64,000 nt of DNA from Eubacteriaceae bacterium (GTDB lineage Bacteria; Bacillota; Clostridia; Oscillospirales; Acutalibacteraceae). Positions 1 to 8,893 of the stretch are shown piece after piece. The stretch is taken from positions 107,649 through 171,648 of the forward strand of contig JAETRQ010000006.1 in assembly GCA_021770095.1 (NCBI GenBank), read 5' to 3'. The notes below the pieces were generated by a model, which saw only the letters and a program-made list of their open reading frames with translations, was not told the origin of the DNA and ran no database searches. Position numbers and translations under genes: made by a program. The stretch's first letter is position 1; every line of letters starts with the position of its first letter.

Positions 1-1
1 A

Positions 2-1528
2 CTCCTTGATGAATATATTTCAAATATGGAGGGTAAAATTTTTTCTGGTGAAGATGCATTCAAACTGAATGATACGTACGGTTTCCCTCTCGATTTGACA
101 AAAGATATTCTTGAGGAAAAAGGTATTACTGTTGATGAAGATAAGTTCAATGCACTTCTTGCGAATCAGAAAGCAACTGCCCGTGCAGCACGTAAGGATG
201 CAGGTGCTGATGCTTGGAAGGGTGAAAGTGTTAAAATCAATGCGGACAAGACTGAGTTTGTAGGGTATACAGATTTTGATTGTGATGCAACCGTACTTGC
301 TATCATTAATTCTGATGGTGAACTTGTTGATATGCTCGGAGCAGATGAACAGGGAACGATTGTCCTTGATAAGACGCCGTTCTATGCTTTGTCAGGCGGT
401 CAGGTCGGAGACAGTGGTGTAATTGAAAATGGCACTGATAATGTATTCCTTGTTGCAGATACATCAAAAAATGCAGATAGCATTTATCTCCATAGCGGAA
501 ATGTATCAAAAGGAATTATCAGTGTTGGTGATACTGTAAATGCAAGCATTAATGCCAACAGACGTAAATCAATTATGCGCAATCATACTGCAGCGCATCT
601 TCTTCAGGCGGCTCTCAGAGAAGTTTTAGGAACACATGTTGAACAGGCAGGACAACTTGTTAATGAGTATGAGGTACGTTTTGACTTTACACACTTCAAT
701 CCTATGACTGCTGATGAGATTGTTAAAACAGAACTTCTTGTTAATGATTTTATTATGAAAGCTCAAGATGTTATTATGCAGGAAATGCCGATTGAAGAAG
801 CAAAGAAAATGGGTGCAATGATGCTCTTCGGTGAAAAATACGGTGATATTGTAAGAGTTGTTAAAGCAGGAGATTTTTCAACAGAATTCTGCGGCGGTAC
901 CCATGTTGATAACAGCGGAAAACTCGGTTTGTTCAAAATTATCAGTGAGTCCTCTGTGGCTGCCGGTGTTCGCAGAATCACTGCAGTAACCGGTTTAGGT
1001 CTTATGAATTATCTGAATACAAATGAGGCACTTGTTAAGTGTGCGGCATCTATTCTTAAATCGGGTGATAATGATATTGAAGGTAAAATATCTGCTCTTA
1101 TAACCGATAATAAAGAAAAGGATAAGGAAATTCAGCGTCTTAATGCTGAACTTACCAAGCTCAAGAGTGCAGATATGTTTGCAAAGCCAATAGCAGTCGG
1201 CTCTCTTGAACTGTATGTTGCCAAAGTAGATAACGCAACACCTGATGCCCTTCGCTCAATGGGTGATGATATTAAGGCAAAAGGTGATAATGTTATTGCT
1301 GTAATTGCAGGAACGAATGCTGACAAAGCGAATTTTGTTGCTGTATGCGGTAAAGATGCAATTGCAAGCGGTGTGAAGGCAGGAGACCTTGTCCGTGAAA
1401 TTGCAAAACTTGCCGGTGGCGGCGGCGGCGGACGTCCTGACAGTGCTATGGCAGGAGCCAAAGATTTGACTAAAGTTGACAGTGCTCTTGCTGCTGTTGA
1501 AGAGACAGTTAAGTCTATGCTGAAATAA
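2..1528 (+). CDS. alaS: Alanine--tRNA ligase, 3' part (5' end outside window)
   Basis: Charges tRNA-Ala with alanine in the cytosol and edits mischarged Ser/Gly. The frame is open from base 2, so this is a gene cut by the window edge; about 508 of the usual 870-880 residues are present and the N-terminal catalytic core is missing. The editing-domain metal motif HTAAH (nt 584-598) and the CGGTH motif (nt 890-904) are both visible. The C-terminal DHHA1 domain ends in a glycine-rich GGGGGGRPD stretch typical of AlaRS. It is followed after 19 bp by a HIT-family gene and probably shares its transcript. No frameshift or missing motif is seen. Identification is secure. Confidence 0.97.
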   Translation, partial: LLDEYISNMEGKIFSGEDAFKLNDTYGFPLDLTKDILEEKGITVDEDKFNALLANQKATARAARKDAGADAWKGESVKINADKTEFVGYTDFDCDATVLAIINSDGELVDMLGADEQGTIVLDKTPFYALSGGQVGDSGVIENGTDNVFLVADTSKNADSIYLHSGNVSKGIISVGDTVNASINANRRKSIMRNHTAAHLLQAALREVLGTHVEQAGQLVNEYEVRFDFTHFNPMTADEIVKTELLVNDFIMKAQDVIMQEMPIEEAKKMGAMMLFGEKYGDIVRVVKAGDFSTEFCGGTHVDNSGKLGLFKIISESSVAAGVRRITAVTGLGLMNYLNTNEALVKCAASILKSGDNDIEGKISALITDNKEKDKEIQRLNAELTKLKSADMFAKPIAVGSLELYVAKVDNATPDALRSMGDDIKAKGDNVIAVIAGTNADKANFVAVCGKDAIASGVKAGDLVREIAKLAGGGGGGRPDSAMAGAKDLTKVDSALAAVEETVKSMLK

Positions 1529-1547
1529 TAAAGCGAGGTTAAAACAT

Positions 1548-1880
1548 ATGTGTATTTTTTGCGAGATAATTGCCGGTAATATTCCTTCAACAAAAGTGTA
1601 TGAAGATGATAAAATTCTGGCTTTTAAAGATATTAATCCTGTTGCACCTGTTCATATTATTGTTGTGCCTAAAGTGCACATTGAGTCGGCAAATGATGTC
1701 AACAGTCAAAACAGTGATGTTATTTCTGCTATATTTGAAAAAATCCCTGAGATTGCCAAATCACAGGGGATTGATTCATACAGAATTATTAACAACTGTG
1801 GTGATGATGCAGGACAGACAGTGAAACATCTTCATTTTCATATAATCGGCGGTCTTGAAATGGGAGAAAAAATATTATGA
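1548..1880 (+). CDS. HIT family nucleotide-binding hydrolase (HinT-like)
   Basis: A 110-residue histidine-triad protein. This family hydrolyses nucleoside phosphoramidates and AMP conjugates. The N-terminus MCIFCEIIAGNIPS is the classic HinT opening with its paired cysteines. The C-terminal KHLHFHIIGG carries the HxHxH triad that supplies the nucleophilic histidine. It starts at ATG behind a weak AGCGAGG site and its last 4 bases overlap the start of the next gene, so the two are translationally coupled. Position behind alaS suggests cleavage of aminoacyl-adenylate by-products, which is inference. Confidence 0.95.
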   Translation: MCIFCEIIAGNIPSTKVYEDDKILAFKDINPVAPVHIIVVPKVHIESANDVNSQNSDVISAIFEKIPEIAKSQGIDSYRIINNCGDDAGQTVKHLHFHIIGGLEMGEKIL

Positions 1881-2419
1881 GTGAGGAATTTTATACTTTA
1901 AAAATTGCGGGTGTTGAACGTCAGTTAAAAAAATTTGCCGTTTCAGACAGTCTTGATATTGCGGCTTTTATTCTTTTTGGTGATGTTGAACTTACTGAAG
2001 CATGTGCAAAAGCATTGCTTGATAAAGTACCTGAATTTGATTACATAGTCACACCTGAAGCAAAATCCATTCCGCTGGCTTATGAGATGAGTAAAATTTC
2101 AGGCAAAAAGTATATTGTTGCACGCAAGGGCGTAAAGGTTTATATGGATAATCCTGTTGAATATACCGTAAGAAGTATAACTACTCAGAAGGAACAGACG
2201 CTTTATCTCGGTCATGAAGATGGTGATTTGTTGAAAGATAAAAAAGTGCTTATCCTTGATGATGTAATTTCAACAGGGGAGAGCTTAAAGGCTGTTATCG
2301 GTCTTGTTGAAGCATTCGGCGGTGAAATTGTTGCCTCATGTGCGCCTCTTGCCGAAGGTGATGCTGCAGAGAGAGAGGATATTGTATTTTTGGAGAAACT
2401 GCCGCTCTTCTTCAAATAA
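1877..2419 (+). CDS. Adenine phosphoribosyltransferase-like protein
   Basis: A type I phosphoribosyltransferase of 180 residues, expected to join a purine base to PRPP. The PRPP-binding motif VLILDDVISTGES lies near residue 128. Upstream residues (VTPEAKSIPLAYEMS, near residue 55) correspond to the Apt-type purine loop. Length fits Apt or xanthine PRTase, and base specificity cannot be read from sequence. It overlaps the HIT gene by 4 bp, giving an alaS-HIT-PRT unit that ends at the hairpin terminator 35 bp downstream. The two nucleotide-salvage proteins may act on related metabolites, which is inference. Confidence 0.85.
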   Translation: MSEEFYTLKIAGVERQLKKFAVSDSLDIAAFILFGDVELTEACAKALLDKVPEFDYIVTPEAKSIPLAYEMSKISGKKYIVARKGVKVYMDNPVEYTVRSITTQKEQTLYLGHEDGDLLKDKKVLILDDVISTGESLKAVIGLVEAFGGEIVASCAPLAEGDAAEREDIVFLEKLPLFFK

Positions 2420-2453
2420 AAACTTAATTATAAATTATTAAAAATGAATTTTT

Positions 2454-2492
2454 ACCCAAAAGTTGCAAATAATACTTTTGGGTGATTTTTTT
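2454..2492 (+). terminator. Rho-independent terminator overlapping the ldh translation start
   Basis: Perfect 10-bp arms (2454-2463 ACCCAAAAGT and 2474-2483 ACTTTTGGGT) with a 10-nt loop are followed by a seven-T run. The 3' arm contains GGGTGA, the only Shine-Dalgarno-like sequence for ldh, and the T run abuts the likely TTG start. It ends the alaS-HIT-PRT transcript and probably also masks the ldh ribosome binding site. Confidence 0.85.
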
Positions 2493-3438
2493 GCTGAATG
2501 ATAATAAGAAAGTAGTTATTGTCGGTGTAGGTATGGTTGGCATGAGTTATGCCTATGCTTTACTTAATCAGAATATTTGTGATGAATTGGTACTTGTTGA
2601 TATTGATGTCCACAGAGCAAGAGGAGAGGCTATGGATTTGTGTCACGGTCTGCCGTTTGCACCGAGTTCTATGAAAATAAAAGCAGGTGATTATTCAGAC
2701 TGCTCCGATGCAGATGTTGTTGTGATTGCGGCAGGAGCAGCACAGGCAGAAGGTGAAAGCCGACGTGATTTGCTTGAAAAAAATTATAAAGTTTTTCGGA
2801 CCATTGTCCAGCCTATTGTTTCAAGCGGATTTAACGGTGTTTTTCTGGTTGCATCTAATCCTGTTGACATTATGACACATATCGTATATACGCTTTCAGG
2901 ATTTCCGTCAGGCAGAGTATTGGGTTCAGGGACTACTTTGGACTCAGCAAGGTTAAGACATATGATTAGTGATTACTTCAGAATTAATCCAAGAAATGTT
3001 CATGCCTATGTTATCGGTGAGCATGGCGACAGTGAATTTGTGGCTTGGAGCAATGCTGCAATTTCTGTCAATCCTTTATCTGAACTGGAGAATAAATATC
3101 CGGATTTAATGCACGATATGAACAGAATTGCGGTTGATGTGCGTCAGTCAGCATATGATATTATCAAGTCAAAGGGTGCAACTTATTATGGTATCGGTAT
3201 GGTACTGGCAAGATTAACTCGTGCAATTTTGTTTGATGAAAATTCTATTTTCACTGTATCAACGTATCTAAAAGGTGAATATGGTGAAAAAGGCATATTT
3301 GTCGGTGTCCCGTCAGTTGTTAACAGAAACGGTGTTCGTGAAGTTTATCAGATGCAGCTGAATGAAAGCGAAAAAAAGAAATTCAAACATTCCTGCAAAA
3401 TAATTCATGATATGAAAAAAGAGATTGGAATTGATTAG
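2491..3438 (+). CDS. ldh: L-lactate dehydrogenase
   Basis: Reduces pyruvate to L-lactate with NADH in the cytosol, regenerating NAD+ in fermentation. About 315 residues with an N-terminal Rossmann motif VGVGMVGMSYA, the catalytic-loop arginine in SRRDLLEKN, SNPVDIMTH, and the active-site histidine in GEHGDSE. The frame only opens at 2473. Possible starts are GTG 2482 or TTG 2491; I chose TTG because GGGTGA lies 5 nt upstream and the protein then begins just before the dinucleotide fold. Both starts sit in the preceding terminator. The gene ends at a strong bidirectional terminator facing the rex operon. No Rex-type operator was found upstream. Confidence 0.93.
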   Translation: MLNDNKKVVIVGVGMVGMSYAYALLNQNICDELVLVDIDVHRARGEAMDLCHGLPFAPSSMKIKAGDYSDCSDADVVVIAAGAAQAEGESRRDLLEKNYKVFRTIVQPIVSSGFNGVFLVASNPVDIMTHIVYTLSGFPSGRVLGSGTTLDSARLRHMISDYFRINPRNVHAYVIGEHGDSEFVAWSNAAISVNPLSELENKYPDLMHDMNRIAVDVRQSAYDIIKSKGATYYGIGMVLARLTRAILFDENSIFTVSTYLKGEYGEKGIFVGVPSVVNRNGVREVYQMQLNESEKKKFKHSCKIIHDMKKEIGID

Positions 3439-3454
3439 TTCCAATCTCTTTTTT
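3415..3454. terminator. Bidirectional terminator between ldh and the rex operon
   Basis: Sixteen-base arms (3415-3430 and 3439-3454; AAAAAAGAGATTGGAA and its complement) with an 8-nt loop. The A and T tracts let it work in both directions. The hairpin includes the ldh stop codon region and sits between convergent genes. Confidence 0.9.
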
Positions 3455-3475
3455 GTTGATTTTTATTAATTTTGC

Positions 3476-4162
3476 TTATTCATTGTTTTCCATTACATAT
3501 GTACCGTCAGACATAACGGCAATAGCATATTTGCCGTATTTATAGTACTTTTTAATTGTATTGGTAAAGTTGAGATAATCGCTTACAGTGTAATTCTTAC
3601 CATTGATTTTTCTCACTTTGTTATTATCACAGCAGACATAAATATCATTGTCATCATAACAAATATGGGTAGGGTTTATAAAAGTATTTGCGTCAATTCC
3701 GCCAATCCTTAAATCAACTTTCATATTCTGGCAGGAATATCTGATTACACAATTTTCTCCGCTGCATATACTCCAGAAGTATTTTCCTTCAAGTGCCATA
3801 CAACTGATTGGTTTTTCGTGATAATCAAATGTACCGCTCCAACTGATTTCACCGTCTCTGTCAAATATTCCGGCTTCACCGTTAGGATATATTGCAAGCA
3901 CTCTTCTGTCATATAATACGGATGCTTCACACTGCACAAAGTTAGGTATTATCTCGCTGATTCTTTTGAAATTGCCTCCGAATTTTCTCAATAAATAAGC
4001 ACTTTTTGTCGACAAATCAATGCTCTTGTTCACAAAGTCAACAACAGAGTACTGTACCTTGTATTGCGTCGGATTGGCAAGTGGTATCTTCTCAACAATA
4101 ATTGCAGAAGTGTCACTGTATTTTACAACATCAACAATATCTTTATTTGTGATTAACTGCAC
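3476..4162 (-). CDS. Uncharacterised protein at the end of the rex operon
   Basis: A 228-residue soluble protein that I do not recognise. It has no signal peptide or clear membrane segment. It contains several short beta-rich stretches (for example RRVLAIYPNGEAGIFDRDG, NDIYVCCDNNKVRKING, YAIAVMSDGTYVMEN) that look like blades of a beta-propeller, but too few for a full one. It starts at GTG, with GGAGG 9 nt upstream lying inside the end of rex, so translation is coupled to rex. As the last gene of acn-icd-rex it could relate to redox or TCA metabolism, but no function is claimed. Confidence 0.8.
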   Translation of the reverse strand: MQLITNKDIVDVVKYSDTSAIIVEKIPLANPTQYKVQYSVVDFVNKSIDLSTKSAYLLRKFGGNFKRISEIIPNFVQCEASVLYDRRVLAIYPNGEAGIFDRDGEISWSGTFDYHEKPISCMALEGKYFWSICSGENCVIRYSCQNMKVDLRIGGIDANTFINPTHICYDDNDIYVCCDNNKVRKINGKNYTVSDYLNFTNTIKKYYKYGKYAIAVMSDGTYVMENNE

Positions 4163-4166
4163 GCAT

Positions 4167-4811
4167 TTATACCTCCTTGTCAGATAATGTATTTGTCAGA
4201 TAACCAAGAGTCAAAAGGCTGTCTGTCAAATGCACATTCTCAACAAGTACTTCAGGATGAGCCATCGCTATATCAAAGTTTGAAAAATTCCAAAAACTTT
4301 TTATTCCCACTTTTACAAGCAGGTCGGTAATTTCTCTCATATCTGTTGATGGAATACAAGTTACTGCACAAGTCGGTTCGTTGTCAATGCAGAAATTTTC
4401 AAGATAATTAATATTTCTGATTGGAATACCTTTTATCATATTGCCGCAAAGTGCTTCATTTTTATCAAAAATGCCTATGAGTTTAAATCCGCTGTTTTTT
4501 GAAAAAATCTTATTGGTAACTGCTTTGCCAAGATTACCTGCACCGATGAGTATGGTTTTTATCTCTTTATTCACACAGAGAATTTCACCGATTTTGCTGT
4601 GAAGTTCGGGTACATTATAACCATATCCCTGTTGACCGAAACCGCCGAAACAGTTAAAATCATGCCTGATTTGTGAAGCGGTCAAGCCCATTCGTGCAGC
4701 AAGTTCTTTTGAACTTATTCTCACAATTCCGTTTTCCTTGAGTGATTGCAGAAAACGATAATAGCGTGGTAATCTTTTTATAACAGATATTGAAATATCA
4801 TCCTTAGCCAC
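4167..4811 (-). CDS. rex: Redox-sensing transcriptional repressor Rex
   Basis: A dimeric repressor that binds DNA when NAD+ is high and lets go when NADH rises. The N-terminal winged helix (residues about 1-80) includes RLPRYYRFL and the family signature MGLTASQIRHDFNCFGGFGQQGYGY. The C-terminal Rossmann domain opens with ILIGAGNLGKAV (GxGxxG), and the length of 214 residues is normal. It lies 12 bp behind icd and 4 bp before the unknown last gene, so it is transcribed with aconitase and isocitrate dehydrogenase. Rex-like operators are present at 16869-16908, and a weaker inverted repeat lies in the operon's own leader. Confidence 0.97.
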   Translation of the reverse strand: MAKDDISISVIKRLPRYYRFLQSLKENGIVRISSKELAARMGLTASQIRHDFNCFGGFGQQGYGYNVPELHSKIGEILCVNKEIKTILIGAGNLGKAVTNKIFSKNSGFKLIGIFDKNEALCGNMIKGIPIRNINYLENFCIDNEPTCAVTCIPSTDMREITDLLVKVGIKSFWNFSNFDIAMAHPEVLVENVHLTDSLLTLGYLTNTLSDKEV

Positions 4812-4823
4812 AATAATCTCTCC

Positions 4824-5999
4824 CTATTTTGTCATTTGGGTGATTGTATCCATTACATAATCACCAAACTCACTGCAGGTACATCCATCACTTCTGCCTG
4901 TAATTGTAAGTTTCTTCTCTTCAAACATACATTTATCCAGTGCTGCTTCGAGTGCATTTGCCTCGTCCTGATAACCAATATGTGAAAGGAGCATTACAGA
5001 TGCTCTGAGCATTGAGCATGGGTCAGCATACTGACCTCTGCCTTCTTTAATCATTCTTGGTGCAGAGCCGTGAATTGCCTCAAACATTGCATATTTTTTA
5101 CCGATATTTGCTGAACCGGCAGTGCCGACACCGCCTTGGAATTCTGCAGCCTCATCCGTAATGATGTCACCATAAAGATTAGGAAGTACAAATACTTTGA
5201 AGTCTCTTCTTCTCATTGGGTCAATCAGTTTTGCTGTTGTAATATCAACATACCAGTCATCTGTAACAATATCAGGGTATTCAGCACCGATTTTTTGTGC
5301 TGTTTTAAGGAATTTGCCGTCAGTTGTTTTGATAATATTAGCCTTTGTTATGATTGAAACTTTGCCTTTATTGTTCTTCTTTGCATATTCATAAGCAAGG
5401 CGAGCAATCCTTTCACAGCCTTCCTGTGTGGCTACTGTGAAGTCAACAGCAAGATCATCCGTGATGTTAACACCGTGTGAGCCAACTGCATATCCGCCTT
5501 CGGTATTTTCTCTGAAGAATGTCCAGTCAATGCCTTCTTCAGGAACTTTTACCGGTCTCATGTTAGCAAAAAGGTCAAGTTCTTTTCTCATTGCAACATT
5601 TGCTGATTCTACATTTGGCCATGGGTCTCCTGCTCTCGGTGTAGTTGTAGGACCTTTGAGGATAACGTGGCAAGCCTTGAGTTCTTCAAGTACATCATCA
5701 GGAATTGCTTTGTTGCAAGCTGCACGATTTTCAATAGTAAGTCCGTCAATTTCTTTGAAAGTTACTTTTCCCTTTGCAACTTCATCTTTAAGCAAAAATG
5801 CAAGTACGCGTTCACTTTCTTTTGTAATAACAGGACCGATTCCGTCACCGCCGCAGATACCGATAACGATTGTATCAAGTGCCTCATAATCCGTAAAGTC
5901 TTTGTCTTCTTTAATTTTCTTTGCACGGGCAAGCTGTGATTCCATAAGTGAACGGAATTTTTCAACTGCTTCGTCAAGAATTTGTTTTTCGTCAGCCAT
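4824..5999 (-). CDS. icd: Isocitrate dehydrogenase, isocitrate/isopropylmalate dehydrogenase family
   Basis: Oxidatively decarboxylates isocitrate to 2-oxoglutarate. It has 391 residues with ICGGDGIGPVI near residue 48, the substrate-binding stretch FFRENTEGGYAVG, the metal-binding aspartates in NLYGDIITDEAAEFQGG, and the cofactor loop FEAIHGSAPR. A seryl/threonyl residue within TEGG matches isocitrate rather than isopropylmalate enzymes. NAD versus NADP use was not determined. It lies between acn (16 bp upstream) and rex (12 bp downstream), forming the oxidative branch from citrate to 2-oxoglutarate, presumably for glutamate synthesis in an anaerobe. Confidence 0.93.
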   Translation of the reverse strand: MADEKQILDEAVEKFRSLMESQLARAKKIKEDKDFTDYEALDTIVIGICGGDGIGPVITKESERVLAFLLKDEVAKGKVTFKEIDGLTIENRAACNKAIPDDVLEELKACHVILKGPTTTPRAGDPWPNVESANVAMRKELDLFANMRPVKVPEEGIDWTFFRENTEGGYAVGSHGVNITDDLAVDFTVATQEGCERIARLAYEYAKKNNKGKVSIITKANIIKTTDGKFLKTAQKIGAEYPDIVTDDWYVDITTAKLIDPMRRRDFKVFVLPNLYGDIITDEAAEFQGGVGTAGSANIGKKYAMFEAIHGSAPRMIKEGRGQYADPCSMLRASVMLLSHIGYQDEANALEAALDKCMFEEKKLTITGRSDGCTCSEFGDYVMDTITQMTK

Positions 6000-6015
6000 A
6001 ATATCTCTCCTTTGT

Positions 6016-7953
6016 TTATTTATTCATTTCTCTTGTATAGTCCAGCAATCCGCCGCAGATGAGCATTGCTCTCTGTCTGTCTGAAAGGTGAGATGAATCA
6101 AGTTCATATTCTTCTCCCTTAGTGATGTTCTTGAGTACAACGGATTCTTTATTTTCAATAGCATTTTTAATGTTAGGCAATGCAAGTTCATCCATCTGGT
6201 CAATCTTGTCATAATCTTCTTCGTTTTTGAAAGTGAATGGAAGAATACCTGCATTAACAAGGTTAGCAATATGGATACGTGCAAAACTCTTTGTGATAAC
6301 TGCCTTAACGCCGAGATAAAGCGGAGCAAGTGCAGCATGTTCTCTTGAAGAACCCTGTCCGTAGTTTGAACCGCCGATAATGATACCTTTACCTTCAGCC
6401 TTAATTCTTTCAGGGAATGTTTCATCACAGACTGTGAAGCAATGCTCAGAAATTTTCGGAATATTAGATCTGAGAGGTAAGATTTTAGCACCTGCCGGCA
6501 TAATATGGTCAGTTGTAATATTATCACCGACTTTCAAAATTGCTTTTGCAGTAATTTCTTCCGGCAGCGGTGCGGTTTCCGGGAAAGGTTTGATGTTTGG
6601 TCCGCGGAGTACTTCAACATCTTTTGCCTCTTCAGGAGAAGCAGGAGGCTCAATCATATTGTCGTTGACGATGAATTTTTCAGGCATTTCAACAACCGGT
6701 GCTTCGCCAAGTTCTCTTGGGTCTGTAAGATAACCTGTAAGAGCAGATGCAGCTGCAACTTCGGGCGAAACAAGATAAATGCCTGCATCTTTTGTGCCTG
6801 AACGTCCTTCAAAGTTTCTGTTGAATGTTCTCAGCGAAACACCTGCTGAATTCGGAGATTGTCCCATACCAATACAAGGACCGCATGCTGATTCGAGAAT
6901 TCTTGCACCTGCACTGATCATATCTGACAATGCACCGTTAAGAGCAAGCATATTGAGAACCTGCTTTGAACCCGGAGCAATACAAAGTGAAACAGACGGG
7001 TCAATTGTCTTGCCTTTAAGGATAGCAGCAACTTTCATCATATCAACAAATGAAGAGTTTGTGCAAGAACCGATTGCAACCTGATCAACTTTGATTTTGC
7101 CGATTTCTTCAGTAGTTTTAACTCTGTCAGGCATATGAGGACATGCAGCCATAGGTGTAAGTGAGCAAAGGTCAATATCAATTACTTCGTCATAAACAGC
7201 ATCAGCGTCAGGAAGAATTTCTGTCCAGTCATTTTCACGTCCCTGTGCTTTAAGAAATGCAAGTGTAATTTCATCTGACGGGAAGATAGAGGTTGTTGCG
7301 CCGAGTTCTGCACCCATATTTGTAATGGTTGCTCTTTCGGGAACAGAAAGTGTTTTTACGCCTTCTCCGCCGTATTCAATGATTTTGCCTACGCCGCCCT
7401 TTACACTCATAATTCTGAGTACTTCAAGGATAACATCTTTGGCTGATACCCAGGGTTTTAAATATCCTGTAAGATTAATTCTTGTCATTTTCGGCATTGG
7501 AATATAATATGTACCGCCGCCCATTGCAACTGCAACGTCAAGTCCGCCTGAACCCATTGCGAGCATACAGATACCGCCGCCTGTCGGTGTGTGGCTGTCT
7601 GAACCGATTAAGGTTTTTCCGGGGATACCAAATCTTTCAAGGTGTACCTGATGGCAGATGCCGTTACCCGGTCGGCTGAAATAAATGCCGTGCTTCTTTG
7701 TTACACTTTGGATATAACGGTGGTCATCCGCATTTTCAAAACCTGTCTGAAGCGTGTTATGGTCAATATAAGCAACTGATTTTTCAGTTTTAACCCGATC
7801 AACACCCATTGCTTCAAATTCAAGATAAGCCATTGTTCCTGTTGCATCCTGCGTAAGTGTCTGGTCAATTTTAAGTCCGATTTCGGTACCTACGACCATT
7901 TCTCCTTCAACAAGGTGGGATTTAATAAGTTTTTGTGCTAAAGTAAGTCCCAT
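6016..7953 (-). CDS. acn: Aconitate hydratase
   Basis: Isomerises citrate to isocitrate using a [4Fe-4S] cluster. The 645-residue form matches the shorter aconitase seen in Clostridia rather than the 880-900 residue AcnA. Cluster ligands are in GSCTNSS and ESACGPCIGMG; SDSHTPTGGG lies near residue 120, and the swivel-domain motif NYGQGSSREHAAL is near residue 545. Translation starts at ATG behind AGGAGG. It is the first gene of acn-icd-rex-unknown, with a near-consensus promoter upstream at 7997-8025. Confidence 0.96.
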   Translation of the reverse strand: MGLTLAQKLIKSHLVEGEMVVGTEIGLKIDQTLTQDATGTMAYLEFEAMGVDRVKTEKSVAYIDHNTLQTGFENADDHRYIQSVTKKHGIYFSRPGNGICHQVHLERFGIPGKTLIGSDSHTPTGGGICMLAMGSGGLDVAVAMGGGTYYIPMPKMTRINLTGYLKPWVSAKDVILEVLRIMSVKGGVGKIIEYGGEGVKTLSVPERATITNMGAELGATTSIFPSDEITLAFLKAQGRENDWTEILPDADAVYDEVIDIDLCSLTPMAACPHMPDRVKTTEEIGKIKVDQVAIGSCTNSSFVDMMKVAAILKGKTIDPSVSLCIAPGSKQVLNMLALNGALSDMISAGARILESACGPCIGMGQSPNSAGVSLRTFNRNFEGRSGTKDAGIYLVSPEVAAASALTGYLTDPRELGEAPVVEMPEKFIVNDNMIEPPASPEEAKDVEVLRGPNIKPFPETAPLPEEITAKAILKVGDNITTDHIMPAGAKILPLRSNIPKISEHCFTVCDETFPERIKAEGKGIIIGGSNYGQGSSREHAALAPLYLGVKAVITKSFARIHIANLVNAGILPFTFKNEEDYDKIDQMDELALPNIKNAIENKESVVLKNITKGEEYELDSSHLSDRQRAMLICGGLLDYTREMNK

Positions 7954-7972
7954 TGATAAAAAATCCTCCTAA

Positions 7973-8025
7973 TTGTTTATAATTTTAACAAAGAATATTT
8001 TATTACAAAAGCATTTTGCTGTCAA
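7973..8025 (-). promoter_or_regulatory. Promoter of the acn-icd-rex operon with a Rex-like inverted repeat
   Basis: On the minus strand, TTGACA (8020-8025) and TAAAAT (7997-8002) are separated by exactly 17 nt, a near-perfect vegetative promoter. Just downstream, 7973-7991 reads TTGTTAAAATTATAAACAA on the minus strand. This resembles the Rex operator TTGTTAAN4TTAACAA but has a 5-nt spacer and one mismatch. The promoter call is firm and the operator is tentative. Confidence 0.7.
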
Positions 8026-8158
8026 CCAATATTACAGAAATGTAATATAATTTAAAATTACTTAATTTAATCTATATATTGAAATAACATCATACTTATG
8101 CTAAAATAATAATATTATGTCGCCTTGATTTGGGTATAAATAACTATGAGGTGTTTTT

Positions 8159-8893
8159 ATGCTTAAATCAAATAATGAAAACTTAAAACAAAGTAATGAC
8201 AATGAACAGGAAGATAATTCCAATAATACGCAAGAACAGGAAGTGAATACTGCCTCTGCATTTGAAACAGGCTCAATCACTGTTTCAAAAGACGGTCATT
8301 TTATTCACTGTTTGACAATAATCGGGCAGATTGAAGGTCATTATATCCTGCCGAGTCAGAATAAAACCACGAAATATGAACATGTGATTCCTCAGCTTGT
8401 TGCTATTGAAGAAAGTAAAGAAATTGAAGGTTTGCTGATTATTCTTAATACAGTCGGCGGTGATGTTGAGGCAGGATTGGCAATCGCCGAACTTCTTTCT
8501 ACTATGAAGACACCGACTGCATCTCTTGTTCTCGGCGGGGGGCATTCCATAGGTGTTCCGCTTGCGGTCAGCTGCAAAAAGAGTTTTATTGTTCCGTCTG
8601 CTACCATGACAGTCCATCCTGTCAGAATGAATGGTCTTGTTCTTGGTGTTCCGCAGACATTGTCTTATTTTGAAAAAATGCAGGACAGAATTGTCAATTT
8701 TGTTTCAAATAATTCTAAAATCAGTGATGAGGATTTCCGTAAGTTAATGCTCAAAACAGGGGAACTTGTTATGGATGTGGGAACTGTTCTTGACGGCGAA
8801 GGTGCTGTTCAGTCAGGACTTATTGATGAAATGGGCGGTCTTTGTGATGCTCTTGATTTTTTGAATAAAACGATTGAGGAGAATGAAATTTGA
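8159..8893 (+). CDS. tepA: ClpP-like protease TepA (translocation-enhancing protein)
   Basis: A serine protease of the ClpP fold, 244 residues, in the same position beside spoIIIE/ftsK as in Bacillus. The first 40 or so residues are polar and low complexity. The core has [17 protein letters not shown], the nucleophile region [11 protein letters not shown] (Ser near residue 126) and the histidine motif [12 protein letters not shown]. It is a soluble or membrane-peripheral peptidase; its precise role is not established. An SD sequence (GAGGAG) at its 3' end serves the next, overlapping small ORF. Confidence 0.9.
   Translation: MLKSNNENLKQSNDNEQEDNSNNTQEQEVNTASAFETGSITVSKDGHFIHCLTIIGQIEGHYILPSQNKTTKYEHVIPQLVAIEESKEIEGLLIILNTVGGDVEAGLAIAELLSTMKTPTASLVLGGGHSIGVPLAVSCKKSFIVPSATMTVHPVRMNGLVLGVPQTLSYFEKMQDRIVNFVSNNSKISDEDFRKLMLKTGELVMDVGTVLDGEGAVQSGLIDEMGGLCDALDFLNKTIEENEI

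Noticed and set aside
1132..1593. 153-codon minus-strand ORF opposite alaS
   Set aside because: It is the complement of the alaS glycine-rich C-terminus, giving a proline-rich false protein.
5428..5889. 153-codon plus-strand ORF opposite icd
   Set aside because: It is antisense to a conserved enzyme and has no start signal or known domain.
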